Source of the DNA: Candidatus Enterococcus willemsii | GTDB lineage: Bacteria > Bacillota > Bacilli > Lactobacillales > Enterococcaceae | Direction: 5' to 3' | Assembly (NCBI RefSeq): GCF_009933335.1 | Contig: NZ_MAEL01000038.1 | Span: forward strand, 19,060-83,059 | DNA: 64,000 nt | Part shown: positions 47,072-56,228 of the stretch, piece after piece | Numbering within the stretch: position 1 is the first letter of the stretch | Layout: the number at the start of each line of letters is the position of its first letter | The notes under the pieces: model-generated | The model's input: the letters and a program-made list of their open reading frames with translations, nothing else | Database searches by the model: none | Told to the model about the DNA's origin: nothing | Program-made: the position numbers and the translations under genes

Positions 47072-48793
47072 CTAAACTAAATCTCGATTGTTAAAGTAGA
47101 AGTTTTCCAAACGTTTGAATGCGCCTGGTTCTACACGTTCTAATGATGTGCCAATTTCATCCAAGGCATCTTGGTAACGGTACTCTTGTGTAAATAATTG
47201 AAGCGTACGGTCAATAGATGCTTTTACTTCTGGATGTGAGTGACGGTAACGGTTAGCATATTGCATCATTTGTTCTGTTAAAGCTGCTGCATCAACTAAG
47301 TCATGCGTACGAGTATCTAACATTTCTAAGTCTTCTTCGCAAATTGCAACTAATTTGTTGATTTCTTCCATATCAATACGAATTTTATTCAATGATTTAT
47401 TTAGCTCTTCAATACGATCAGTTGCCATAAAGAAGAAATCTAAATATTCGCTTGGTAATCCTGGTAAACGTTGTTTTTCCACAAAACGCTTAAGATTACG
47501 CAATTTGAATTCAAATGACTCTACTTTTTCTTGCGCCAGTTTTTCACCTTTGCGAAGTTCACGTAATGATTGGTCAATTTCCAATTGCTCTGCTTCAACA
47601 TCGTCTAAAATCTTGAATGCATCTTTGTAGAAGTTTTGTAATTCAGAGAATGGTATTTCATGCTTATCCATTTTTGGATTCGTATTTTCATTACGACGAG
47701 CAATTTCTTCAATCTCTGTTTGGAAACCACGTACACGACCTAATTCATTATGATTTAACGTGTAATTTTGAGAAGTATGATCAATTTCAATCAGTAATTG
47801 ACGATTATTTCTAGTTGCATGATCAATGTAATCTGAAATCACTTTACGATTCTTCATCACATATTTTCTAGCATCAATTTCACGCTCTAATACTGAATAG
47901 AGTGCGTCAATTTCACTAGCTGTATCGCGATTTGCTGTTTCAACTGTTGCAACTTCTGCTTTTGCTAAATCTTCCAATGAATTTTCTACTCGACGAGCCA
48001 CACGATGAATATTGCTTGAGAAATCTTCTTCTGGGAATACATAATGATCAGCAATCATTTTTTTATACCCATCTTCAATTTCTTTTAATTGTGAAGGGAA
48101 CGTTTTATTTAATTCTTCAAAAACAGCTGGAATGCGATTCATTAAATCTTCCACTTCGTATGTGTGCTTTTCGGCAGTGTCTAATACTTCACGTGCTTCG
48201 ACTGGATCACCTGAGGTATTCAACGTGACAAATTGAGTGAATTCAATTTCGATGTTGCGAATTTGCTTTTGCAGCTCTGGATAAGCAGGTCCAAAACTTT
48301 CATCGTTTTCACGAAGCTTTGTTTTCAATTCTTCGTAAACGTCTAAAGCTTGTTGTACTTGCAAGGAATTACGTTCTTCACTTTCACGTAATTCTTTTAA
48401 CCCATTGCGAATGTCTTCAACAGATTTCTCCATTTCTTTCATGGTTGCTTCGGCCGCTGTTACTGCACTATTGGCTTTGAAAAATCGGAACGTTTCGTTT
48501 AAACTTTCAACTTCAAAAATTTGGCTTTCTAACTCTGCAAATGATTTGGTTGAAATCTCTGTCCATTGCTGATTCCATTCTCTAAAGGTATTTTGGCTTT
48601 GTCCGACAAGGTGCATCTTTCTTACGTCATCTACTTCTTCAATAACCGGTAAATCAAATAAGTGCTCTTTTCGTTTCTCTAACGAATTAAGTTTTTCTTG
48701 ATTCTTCTTCCGCATGAAAAAGCCAACTCCATACAAGATTGCCGCTACCACGATAATGGCAATGACGATTCCGATGATTACATTACTTCCCAT
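47072..48793 (-). CDS. ezrA: Septation ring regulator EzrA
   Basis: A 573-residue bitopic membrane protein. It has one N-terminal helix (about 4-26, VIIGIVIAIIVVAAILYGVGFF) with a short outside end, then long coiled coils (about 100-560) of spectrin-like repeats. It negatively controls FtsZ ring assembly at the membrane and aids division. The length matches the family. There is a clear terminator after it. Confidence 0.96.
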   Translation of the reverse strand: MGSNVIIGIVIAIIVVAAILYGVGFFMRKKNQEKLNSLEKRKEHLFDLPVIEEVDDVRKMHLVGQSQNTFREWNQQWTEISTKSFAELESQIFEVESLNETFRFFKANSAVTAAEATMKEMEKSVEDIRNGLKELRESEERNSLQVQQALDVYEELKTKLRENDESFGPAYPELQKQIRNIEIEFTQFVTLNTSGDPVEAREVLDTAEKHTYEVEDLMNRIPAVFEELNKTFPSQLKEIEDGYKKMIADHYVFPEEDFSSNIHRVARRVENSLEDLAKAEVATVETANRDTASEIDALYSVLEREIDARKYVMKNRKVISDYIDHATRNNRQLLIEIDHTSQNYTLNHNELGRVRGFQTEIEEIARRNENTNPKMDKHEIPFSELQNFYKDAFKILDDVEAEQLEIDQSLRELRKGEKLAQEKVESFEFKLRNLKRFVEKQRLPGLPSEYLDFFFMATDRIEELNKSLNKIRIDMEEINKLVAICEEDLEMLDTRTHDLVDAAALTEQMMQYANRYRHSHPEVKASIDRTLQLFTQEYRYQDALDEIGTSLERVEPGAFKRLENFYFNNRDLV

Positions 48794-49215
48794 TTAAGGT
48801 TCCTCCAATTTTCCAAGTTCCACTTTTGCCAAATTTGTGATGACCCACAAAATTAGTCGATCCATTTATAAGAAACAAGTATTTCTTTTGGTCAAAAGAC
48901 ATCTATTTTAAATTATAGCACAAAGACAAATATCAAGCACTAAGAACTCTCTAAATTTTACCACTTTTTTTTATTTCAATTTTCCCTTTAAAATTCTCTG
49001 TAAAACTGATATTTTTTTTCATCTTATTTTAATAATAATGATGAAAAAAACTTGATTTCTTTCTATTGAAAATGTATCCTAGGTAAAAAATACGTATTAA
49101 AATGTCACTTTTATCGCTAATATGTTAAATAGTGAGAAATATCACTGCTAAAAAATCAGTTGCAGCATTTTGGCAGTAAATTTTAATACATGAATAGGAA
49201 TTAGGGGTAATTATA
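48794..49215. other. Intergenic region between ezrA and aspartokinase
   Basis: A 422-bp AT-rich gap with divergent genes on both sides. A 10-bp stem ACTGCTAAAA (49144-49153) with TTTTGGCAGT (49168-49177), loop 14 nt, lies about 40 bp before the aspartokinase start. An AGTGA/TCACT pair is just upstream. A TTGCAG-N17-TTAATA promoter candidate overlaps the stem. I see no lysine riboswitch signature and no ORF. Confidence 0.4.
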
Positions 49216-50565
49216 ATGAAAGTAGCAAAATTTGGAGGAAGCTCACTTGCTTCTTCAAGACAGGTTAAAAAAGTGGTAAATATCATCAAAGCTGATTCAG
49301 AACGGCGTTTCATTGTGGTTTCTGCACCAGGCAAACGCTCATCTGATGATATTAAAGTAACAGATTTATTAGTTGAATTGTATCATACACGCTTAGAAAA
49401 TAGAGATGTTTCCGCACTTATCGAAACAATTTTCGAACGTTACCAAGAAATCGGCGCACCTTTCCATGTTGACGAAGCAATTTTAAATCAAATTCGCCAA
49501 GACTTACAAAGTTTAGCAGATATCCCATATGAAAATAATCCGCATTTCTATGATACTGTTTTAGCAAGTGGTGAAGACAACAATGCCAAATTAATTGCAG
49601 GTATCTTACAAGCAGAAGGCGAAAATGCACGTTATGTGAACCCTCAAGAATTAGGCATGCTGGTTACTGATGAACCTCAAAATGCACGGATTCTATCGAA
49701 GTCTTATACATCAATTTATCAATGGCGTGAAAGTGAAGAAACTTTAGTTATTCCTGGTTTCTTTGGCTATACAGAAGCTGGCGAAGTTTGTACGTTTTCA
49801 CGTGGGGGGTCCGATATTTCAGGTGCGATTGTTGCTGCTGGATTAAAAGTCGATTTATATGAAAACTTTACTGATGTGGATGGCATTTTTGTCGCGCATC
49901 CCGGTTATATTCACCATCCGGAATCAATGGCAGAAGTTACCTATCGCGAAATGCGTGAATTGGCATATGCAGGATTTACTGTTTTTCACGAAGAAGCATT
50001 GATGCCATCTTACCGTGCGAAAATTCCCGTGGTTATTAAAAATACCAATAATCCCTCACACCCAGGAACAATCATCAAAAATGAACGTTCAAATCATGAT
50101 AATCCTGTAGTAGGTATTGCTAGTGATGAAGGGTTCAGTATGATTTATATTAGCAAGTACTTAATGAACCGTGAAGTTGGATTCACTTTACGTGTGCTAG
50201 AAATTTTGCGTGATTTTAACTTGAATTATGAGCATATGCCTTCAGGAATTGATGATATTTCAATTATTTTACGTGCCAATCAATTAAATCCAGAATTGGA
50301 AGAAGAATTATTACGTAAAATTGCTTACGAAATTGATCCTGATGAACTACGCATTACCCATGATTTAACGATGGTGGTGGTTGTGGGTGAAGGCATGAAA
50401 CACCGTGTCGGAACAACTGCCGAAAGCACTGCAGCCCTTGCACGCAAAAGTATTAATATTGAAATGATTAACCAAGGTTCTTCAGAGGTCAGTATTATGT
50501 TTGGTATCCATAAAGAACGTGAACAAGATGCCATTCGGACATTGTACTATACATTTTTTGAATAA
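49216..50565 (+). CDS. Aspartokinase
   Basis: A 449-residue kinase that phosphorylates aspartate, opening the lysine/threonine/methionine and diaminopimelate pathways. It has a catalytic domain beginning KVAKFGGSSLA, with FSRGGSDISGA and the DVDGIF segment, and a C-terminal pair of ACT domains (about 300-449) for feedback control. It belongs to the lysine-sensitive type III/YclM form. AGGGG precedes the ATG. It is a single gene with a terminator. Confidence 0.94.
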   Translation: MKVAKFGGSSLASSRQVKKVVNIIKADSERRFIVVSAPGKRSSDDIKVTDLLVELYHTRLENRDVSALIETIFERYQEIGAPFHVDEAILNQIRQDLQSLADIPYENNPHFYDTVLASGEDNNAKLIAGILQAEGENARYVNPQELGMLVTDEPQNARILSKSYTSIYQWRESEETLVIPGFFGYTEAGEVCTFSRGGSDISGAIVAAGLKVDLYENFTDVDGIFVAHPGYIHHPESMAEVTYREMRELAYAGFTVFHEEALMPSYRAKIPVVIKNTNNPSHPGTIIKNERSNHDNPVVGIASDEGFSMIYISKYLMNREVGFTLRVLEILRDFNLNYEHMPSGIDDISIILRANQLNPELEEELLRKIAYEIDPDELRITHDLTMVVVVGEGMKHRVGTTAESTAALARKSINIEMINQGSSEVSIMFGIHKEREQDAIRTLYYTFFE

Positions 50566-50567
50566 GA

Positions 50568-50606
50568 AGAAAGCCAGTAATCACTGTGATTGCTGGCTTT
50601 GTTTTT
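50568..50606. terminator. Bidirectional terminator after aspartokinase
   Basis: AAAGCCAG-AATCA pairs with TGATT-CTGGCTTT. It overlaps the 3' end of the MazG-like gene on the minus strand. Confidence 0.88.
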
Positions 50607-51084
50607 TTAGTTCTGCTTTGATTTTACTTTCTGGTGCAAAGTCCTGTGCCCAATTCTCTGGCTTCAATACTTTATTAGTCACCGGATCATAGTGTGGTTT
50701 GCCATCAGGAAATAATTTTCCCATGTTTGCTTGATGGACGATTTCCATAATGGGTTCGGGATCCACACCTAATAACGAAAATGAGCCATACGTAAAATAC
50801 AATAAATCCATTAATGCATCAACTTGATCAACCAGTGGATCCACTGATGTCTTCTTGGCTAATACTTTGGCCGTGGCTTGTTCAATGGCTTGATGCAATT
50901 GTTGCGTTGACTGCTGGAATACTTCCGGCTTTCCTTGACTAGCAGCATATAAAAACTCAACTAATTCTTCCACTTTAAAACTTGCACGATGGACTGCCTC
51001 TTCATTTGTAAAAGGCGTTGGTTTTGTTGGTCGTCTCGGATCGAATGTCCGATGAAATTCTTCCGTCATTTCAAAAGGTTTCAT
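50581..51084 (-). CDS. MazG-like nucleotide pyrophosphohydrolase (PRA-PH fold)
   Basis: A 167-residue all-alpha protein. The metal-binding pattern is readable: KVEELVEFLYA (about 38-48) and DQVDALMDLLYFTYGSF (about 86-102), followed by ANMGKLFPDGKPHYDPVTNKVLKPENW, as in the MazG/PRA-PH family. It probably hydrolyses a non-canonical nucleoside triphosphate. Substrate unknown. AGGAGG precedes the start. Confidence 0.82.
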   Translation of the reverse strand: MKPFEMTEEFHRTFDPRRPTKPTPFTNEEAVHRASFKVEELVEFLYAASQGKPEVFQQSTQQLHQAIEQATAKVLAKKTSVDPLVDQVDALMDLLYFTYGSFSLLGVDPEPIMEIVHQANMGKLFPDGKPHYDPVTNKVLKPENWAQDFAPESKIKAELKKQSQQSQ

Positions 51085-51094
51085 ACTGCTCCTC

Positions 51095-51934
51095 CTAAAT
51101 TAATTGAAAATGCTTTAAGGCCTTCTCAATCCCATCTTCATTATTACTAGCAGTGACATAATCTGCTGTAACTTTAACTTCTTGCATCCCATTTCCCATC
51201 GAAACACCTATCCCTACTCCCTGAAGCATTTCAATATCATTCAAATGGTCACCAAATGCCATCGCCTCAGATAAATCGATACCTTGATGTGCTAAAAAAA
51301 AGAGAATGCCTTGTAATTTTGAACCACCTTTTGGAACAATATCAATGGTATAAGGATTGGAACGCTGAAAATCACACGAAGGTAACGCATTTTGTAACTT
51401 TGCTAGTTCATACTCTCCGCTCAACATTACACATTGATAGATTGGTTCACTGTACGTCTTACGCAAGATTTTATAACGTCCTGAACGACGATTCGGGCTA
51501 TAATGTTGCAAAGTTAATTTCATGCGCCGAATGGGAAACCATCTAGGGACAAAACGAATCAACTTACGAACAAGACCAGATTGTCCAATCCGCATCGTCA
51601 AACTCCCTTCCATGTGGTGACGTCCACCTAAAAGCATTTGACGAGAATGCTCATCTGCGTAATGAATGATTTCTTGCAAAATCTTTTCTTCAAAAGGACG
51701 TGCATAAATCGTTTGTGTTTTTGTATAAACAAGTTGACCATTATATGTAATAAACATATCTAAATCAAGCTCTTTTACAATATGTGCCACACTTTCAGGT
51801 CCTCTACCTGTCGATACACCACATAGAATGCCATTTTTTTGCGCTTGTGCAATAGCTCTTTGGGTACTCTCCAGTACACGGCCATTTGTACTAATCAATG
51901 TACCATCTATATCAAAAAAAATAGCTTTAATCAT
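51095..51934 (-). CDS. HAD-IIB (Cof-type) phosphatase
   Basis: A 279-residue HAD hydrolase with motif I FFDIDGTL (about 6-13), motif II STGRG and motif IV FGDHLNDIEML (about 226-236), and a C2 cap domain. Cof-type enzymes dephosphorylate sugar phosphates, pyridoxal phosphate or flavin mononucleotide; the substrate here is unknown. It lies 10 bp from the MazG-like gene, same strand, probably co-transcribed. Confidence 0.9.
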   Translation of the reverse strand: MIKAIFFDIDGTLISTNGRVLESTQRAIAQAQKNGILCGVSTGRGPESVAHIVKELDLDMFITYNGQLVYTKTQTIYARPFEEKILQEIIHYADEHSRQMLLGGRHHMEGSLTMRIGQSGLVRKLIRFVPRWFPIRRMKLTLQHYSPNRRSGRYKILRKTYSEPIYQCVMLSGEYELAKLQNALPSCDFQRSNPYTIDIVPKGGSKLQGILFFLAHQGIDLSEAMAFGDHLNDIEMLQGVGIGVSMGNGMQEVKVTADYVTASNNEDGIEKALKHFQLI

Positions 51935-51953
51935 CGCTCCACCTCCTTTTGGA

Positions 51954-52784
51954 TTAAAATAAATCCAACTGACTTGGATTTAAACCAGTATAATCCAAGT
52001 GTAGTTTTTCTTTAAACTGTAATGCATTTTCTGCGGCATCACCACCGGCATTGTTATTGAAGATAATCGCAATTTCTTTGGTATGGGGTGCAGCTTCATC
52101 GACTGCTTGTTTTAACTCTGCTAATTCTGTTTCCTTGTAACGGTAATTGGTCCGAACTTTTTGTGCATCAGGACCAGTCGCTGTCCAGCCAACATCATTT
52201 CGTCCGTGAAAACGGAAGAATGTAAATTCAGAATTTGTCACATACGCATCTAGTGGCACCGTCGTTGATAATTTTTTCGGTTCATCAACAATTACCAATG
52301 AAAACTCATGGTCTTGCATAAATTTTCTCGTACTTGCGAGATACTTTTCGTCATACCAACTGCGATCACGAAATTCAATTGCCACTGGTAATTCTTTAAA
52401 CAACAATCGCAACTCTCTTAAATAATCGACATTTTCACGAACACATTTAAAAGATGCTGGAAATTGTGCCAACAAACAAAATAATTTATTTTCTGCAATC
52501 ATTGGTGCCATGTTTTCACGAAGTTCCTTGGCAAGTTCAATCAATGATTGTCCAGCCTCTAATTCTTGATGTTTGGTAAACACTTTATGAACTTTCATGA
52601 TGAATTTAAAATCATTAGGGACTTGTTGAATCCAATTTTCGATATTTTCCTTAGAAGGAATCCGGTAAAAACCAGTATCCATTTCTACTAATGGTAAATG
52701 TCCAGCATATTCATAAAGCGTGGATACTTTTTTTCCAGTAAGATAATCATGTTCACTAAAACTTGTACAACCAATTCGTATCAT
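51954..52784 (-). CDS. DUF72 (YecE-like) family protein
   Basis: A 276-residue TIM-barrel-like protein of the DUF72 family: MIRIGCTSF at the start, EMDTGFYRIPS, FIMKVHKVFT, IEFRDRSWY and FFRFHGRNDVGW. The function is unestablished. The true start is 52784, with AGGTGAAAG before it; the open frame to 52952 is without homology. It lies 19 bp upstream of the Cof gene. Confidence 0.85.
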   Translation of the reverse strand: MIRIGCTSFSEHDYLTGKKVSTLYEYAGHLPLVEMDTGFYRIPSKENIENWIQQVPNDFKFIMKVHKVFTKHQELEAGQSLIELAKELRENMAPMIAENKLFCLLAQFPASFKCVRENVDYLRELRLLFKELPVAIEFRDRSWYDEKYLASTRKFMQDHEFSLVIVDEPKKLSTTVPLDAYVTNSEFTFFRFHGRNDVGWTATGPDAQKVRTNYRYKETELAELKQAVDEAAPHTKEIAIIFNNNAGGDAAENALQFKEKLHLDYTGLNPSQLDLF

Positions 52785-52915
52785 TCTTTCACCTACTTTA
52801 ATAACAAGTATAAAGAGAAATTGTTTCTTTCGCAATATTATTACACGTTGTTTCTTATTCCTTTTTTCCAAAATATGAGCTACACTAATAATGCACTTTG
52901 GCAGGAGGTTATACA

Positions 52916-53884
52916 ATGAAAAAAATATTAGTTCTTCATACTGGCGGAACAATTGCGATGAAAGAAAATACGTTGACTGGTGGTGTTAGTCCCGATGTTG
53001 CTAATCCATTAATGGACGCAGCCATCACCATTCCAGAAGAGGTTGAATTATTGGTCGAAGATATTTTCAATGTACCAAGTCCGCACATTACACCAGATCA
53101 CATGTTAAAAATTAAAGAACGTATTCAACTTGCTCATCTAGCTGGTATTTCCAGTGTAGTCATCACACATGGCACAGATACTCTAGAAGAAACGGCTTTC
53201 TTTTTAGATACAACAATCGGCAATCAATTACCGATTGTCATTACAGGAGCAATGCGTTCTAGCAATGAATTAGGTAGTGATGGCTTATATAACTTTGAAA
53301 GTGCGATTCGTGTAGCGGCTTGTCCTGAAGCTGAGGGCAAAGGGGTCCTTGTGGTCATGAATGATGAGATTCATGCAGCCCGTTACGTCACAAAAACACA
53401 TACTTCGAATGTGGCAACTTTCCGGACACCTACACTAGGTCCAATCGGATTAGTCAGCAAGCGTCGCATTTTATTTATGCAAGAATTACTCGAGACCCCA
53501 CATTGGGATGTGGACAACGTGGACGGTCTTATCCCGATTATTAAGGCCTATGCTGGCATGCACGGTGAATTATTTGAAGGATTACTACAAACTGATATTG
53601 ATGGTTTAGTAATTGAAGCGTTAGGTGCAGGCAATTTGCCACCTGATACCTTGCCCCCTTTAAAAAAAATGCTTGAAAAAAATATTCCTGTCGTCTTAGT
53701 TTCCCGCTGTTTTAATGGCATTGCTGAACCTGTCTATGATTATCTTGGTGGCGGTTGTGAGTTGCAAGAAATGGGCGTAGTTTTCTGCAATAGCATTAAT
53801 AGTCAAAAAGCTCGGATTAAATTATTAATTGCAAAAAATCGTGAGTTAACACATGAAGAATTTATTTTCTTTATGGAAAACTAG
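52916..53884 (+). CDS. ansA: L-asparaginase
   Basis: A 322-residue type I asparaginase releasing ammonia from asparagine. Catalytic threonines sit in HTGGTIAM (Thr about 12) and THGTDTLEET (about 87), with the conserved GAMR segment. There is no signal peptide, so it is cytosolic. AGGAGG precedes the ATG at 52916. It is divergent from the DUF72 gene and ends at a terminator. Confidence 0.93.
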   Translation: MKKILVLHTGGTIAMKENTLTGGVSPDVANPLMDAAITIPEEVELLVEDIFNVPSPHITPDHMLKIKERIQLAHLAGISSVVITHGTDTLEETAFFLDTTIGNQLPIVITGAMRSSNELGSDGLYNFESAIRVAACPEAEGKGVLVVMNDEIHAARYVTKTHTSNVATFRTPTLGPIGLVSKRRILFMQELLETPHWDVDNVDGLIPIIKAYAGMHGELFEGLLQTDIDGLVIEALGAGNLPPDTLPPLKKMLEKNIPVVLVSRCFNGIAEPVYDYLGGGCELQEMGVVFCNSINSQKARIKLLIAKNRELTHEEFIFFMEN

Positions 53885-53893
53885 TTCTAAATA

Positions 53894-53932
53894 AAAAGGC
53901 CGTACCAGTATGTTGCTGATGCGGCCTTTTTA
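53894..53932. terminator. Bidirectional terminator after ansA
   Basis: AAAAAGGCCG and CGGCCTTTTT flank a loop with further pairing. Confidence 0.88.
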
Positions 53933-53944
53933 CGTAGTGCTGAT

Positions 53945-54682
53945 TTAATCTTTTGTTCGCCATTCGACATTTGCTTCACAATACGTTTGTTCGCCAATTC
54001 GAATTTCATGACGTGTTTTCATTCCTTCATCTGTCTCAATTTCAAAATGACTCATAATTTCATTACCATATTCCACTTCTTTGTCAAAACGGATATGCAT
54101 ATAAGTAGGTTCATGAGTTGTTAAAAAATCGTAACCTAAAGCATCCAACATCCACGTAAAGTAAACGGAATTGTTAACATGCTGATTACTATCAATGTCA
54201 TAGAAGCGAACACGAAATGGGTAACTTTCACCCGCCACTACTTTTTCGATCTTAGGGTAGCGTTGGATTTTTTTGACTTTTTCACTCTCAAATGGTGCAA
54301 TAATTTCTTCTGGTACACTACTCATTTTACGTGTTTCCATGTTCATTAAAGCAAAAATTGTTTCGATACGAACTAGCTCTTCGCCAGCTTCTGTCGTTAG
54401 CCAAAAATTTCGGTAACAAAAATACTTATTGTACGATTGTGCTTGCGTTGTGATTTGAATTTTTTCTCCGACTTTCGGTAATCGTTGGATAAAAAATTGG
54501 TAATTCGTGACAATCCAAGTCAAACCAAAACGATGAATAAAATCCGCTCCTCGATTCAATTGATCACTTTGATCTTCAGAGACTTTAATTGCGACAGCTA
54601 TCATTGAAGATAATGTCATCGTCGCATTCACATCACATTCATAGTAGGTTACCTCATGTGTTTGTGTATATTTTGAAGCCAT
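53945..54682 (-). CDS. Acyl-ACP thioesterase
   Basis: A 245-residue double hot-dog protein of the bacterial acyl-ACP thioesterase family. It has HEVTYYECDVNATMTLSSM at the N-terminus and FYDIDSNQHVNNSVYFTWMLDAL (about 160-182) with the His catalytic residue. It releases fatty acids from acyl carrier protein. It is a single gene, convergent with ansA. Confidence 0.9.
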   Translation of the reverse strand: MASKYTQTHEVTYYECDVNATMTLSSMIAVAIKVSEDQSDQLNRGADFIHRFGLTWIVTNYQFFIQRLPKVGEKIQITTQAQSYNKYFCYRNFWLTTEAGEELVRIETIFALMNMETRKMSSVPEEIIAPFESEKVKKIQRYPKIEKVVAGESYPFRVRFYDIDSNQHVNNSVYFTWMLDALGYDFLTTHEPTYMHIRFDKEVEYGNEIMSHFEIETDEGMKTRHEIRIGEQTYCEANVEWRTKD

Positions 54683-54781
54683 GTTTATTCCTCCTCTTAT
54701 CTTCCATTAGAAGTATAACAAAAAAATTATATTTACAGAACGTTTTTTATTTATTCTGAAAAAAATTAAATAACAAGAATC

Positions 54782-54796
54782 ATGGAAGCGTTGACA
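54782..54796. promoter_or_regulatory. cre site at the lone EIIC promoter
   Basis: ATGGAAGCGTTGACA fits WTGNAANCGNWNNCW exactly. Its last six bases are the -35, so CcpA binding should block transcription. Confidence 0.85.
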
Positions 54797-54818
54797 AAGA
54801 AGTTTTTATTGTTATAAT
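54791..54818 (+). promoter_or_regulatory. Promoter of the lone EIIC gene
   Basis: TTGACA (54791-54796), a 16-nt spacer and TATAAT (54813-54818). Confidence 0.85.
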
Positions 54819-54865
54819 TACATTAGATTTTAATTATTTTTTGAATTGAAAAAGGGGGAACATGT

Positions 54866-56152
54866 ATGGAAAAATTTGTCAACGCATTAGAAGGGAAACT
54901 TGGACCGATAGCCTATAAACTAAATAGCAATCGCTATTTAAGTGCCATCAAAAACGGTTTCTTTGTAGCAATGCCCTTATTAATTATTGGTTCGATGTTT
55001 TTATTAATTACCCAAATACCCATCGATCCTTATTTAAACTTTATGGAATCGGTTTTAGGTTCCGAATGGAAAACGTTATTTTTAAAAGTTAATGATATGA
55101 CGATGAACGCGATGACGATTTTCGTTGTCTTAGGAATTGCAGCTGAATTAGCTAAATTTTATAAAGTGGATATTATTCCTTCACAGGCAATCGCTATTGT
55201 CTCATTTTTTATTTTAACACCACTTTCAAGCTATGATGAAGCATCATTTTTACCACTGACAAATTTCGGGGCAGCTGGTCTTTTCGTAGGGATGATTACA
55301 GCGATTCTAGCTGTTGAAATTTATCGTTGGGTTGTACAAAGAGGTTGGGTCATTAAAATGCCTGATTCTGTCCCCTCAAACGTAGCAGCGTCGTTTTCTG
55401 CGCTAGTTCCTGGATTCTTTGTTATTATTATCTTTAATCTTATTCGCATTGGTTTTGTTTATACTTCTTATGGTTCCGCGCATAACTTTATCTTTGAAGT
55501 ATTGCAAACACCATTACTAGCATTAGGAAGCTCTCTTCCTGCGACAATTATTATCTTGTTATTTGAAGCTTTATTATGGTCGTTTGGTATCCACGGTTCA
55601 AATATCGTTGGAGCCGTAATGCAACCAATTTGGATTGCGTTAACTGTTGAAAATGCAGCCGCTTTTGAAGCTGGTACAACTATTCCAAATATTGTCAACT
55701 ATCAATTCTACAGTAACTTTGTTAAATTAGGTGGTTCAAGTGCAACAATTGGTTTGGCAATTGCCTGTGTATTCTTTGCTCGTTCCACCCAATTTAAAAC
55801 CTTAGGTCGTCTATCTATCGGACCTGCTATTTTCAATATCAATGAACCATTAATCTTTGGTATTCCAATTATTTTAAACCCAGTGATGTTAATTCCATTT
55901 ATCATTGCACCAATTTTGATGGCAGTAATTGCTTATGTCACAATGGCTACTGGTTTAGTTCCATATCCAAATGGTGTTAACCTTCCTTGGACAATGCCAC
56001 CAATAATTTCCGGTTTCATTGTAAGTGGCTGGCGTGGGGGATTACTCCAATTAGTTCAAATCATCTTGAGCTTTATTCTCTACTACCCATTCTTCAAAAT
56101 GCAAGATGATACGGCTTACAAAACAGAAATCGAACCAACTGAAACAGCTTAA
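54866..56152 (+). CDS. PTS EIIC, lactose/cellobiose family (stand-alone)
   Basis: A 428-residue membrane permease with the family motifs SFGIHGSNIVG and FNINEPLIFGIPI and about ten hydrophobic segments. No EIIA or EIIB gene is adjacent, so it must borrow partners, perhaps those at 40809 and 43174. The promoter is strong and carries a cre site. AAGGGGGAA precedes the ATG. The sugar is unknown. Confidence 0.9.
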   Translation: MEKFVNALEGKLGPIAYKLNSNRYLSAIKNGFFVAMPLLIIGSMFLLITQIPIDPYLNFMESVLGSEWKTLFLKVNDMTMNAMTIFVVLGIAAELAKFYKVDIIPSQAIAIVSFFILTPLSSYDEASFLPLTNFGAAGLFVGMITAILAVEIYRWVVQRGWVIKMPDSVPSNVAASFSALVPGFFVIIIFNLIRIGFVYTSYGSAHNFIFEVLQTPLLALGSSLPATIIILLFEALLWSFGIHGSNIVGAVMQPIWIALTVENAAAFEAGTTIPNIVNYQFYSNFVKLGGSSATIGLAIACVFFARSTQFKTLGRLSIGPAIFNINEPLIFGIPIILNPVMLIPFIIAPILMAVIAYVTMATGLVPYPNGVNLPWTMPPIISGFIVSGWRGGLLQLVQIILSFILYYPFFKMQDDTAYKTEIEPTETA

Positions 56153-56162
56153 AACAACAAAC

Positions 56163-56200
56163 GAGGCTTGTCTTTTCAATAAGACAAGCCTCATTTTTTT
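56163..56200 (+). terminator. Terminator of the lone EIIC gene
   Basis: GAGGCTTGTCTT pairs with AAGACAAGCCTC and is followed by ATTTTTTTT. Confidence 0.92.
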
Positions 56201-56228
56201 TCAAAAAAAGCACACGCACTTTTTTTAT

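Noticed and set aside
48794..49215. Lysine riboswitch in front of aspartokinase
   Set aside because: The expected conserved junction sequences are not recognisable and there is no terminator before the gene.
51954..52952. Longer N-terminus of the DUF72 gene
   Set aside because: The extra 56 codons run into the divergent asparaginase gene and have no homology; AGGTGAAAG before 52784 fixes the start.
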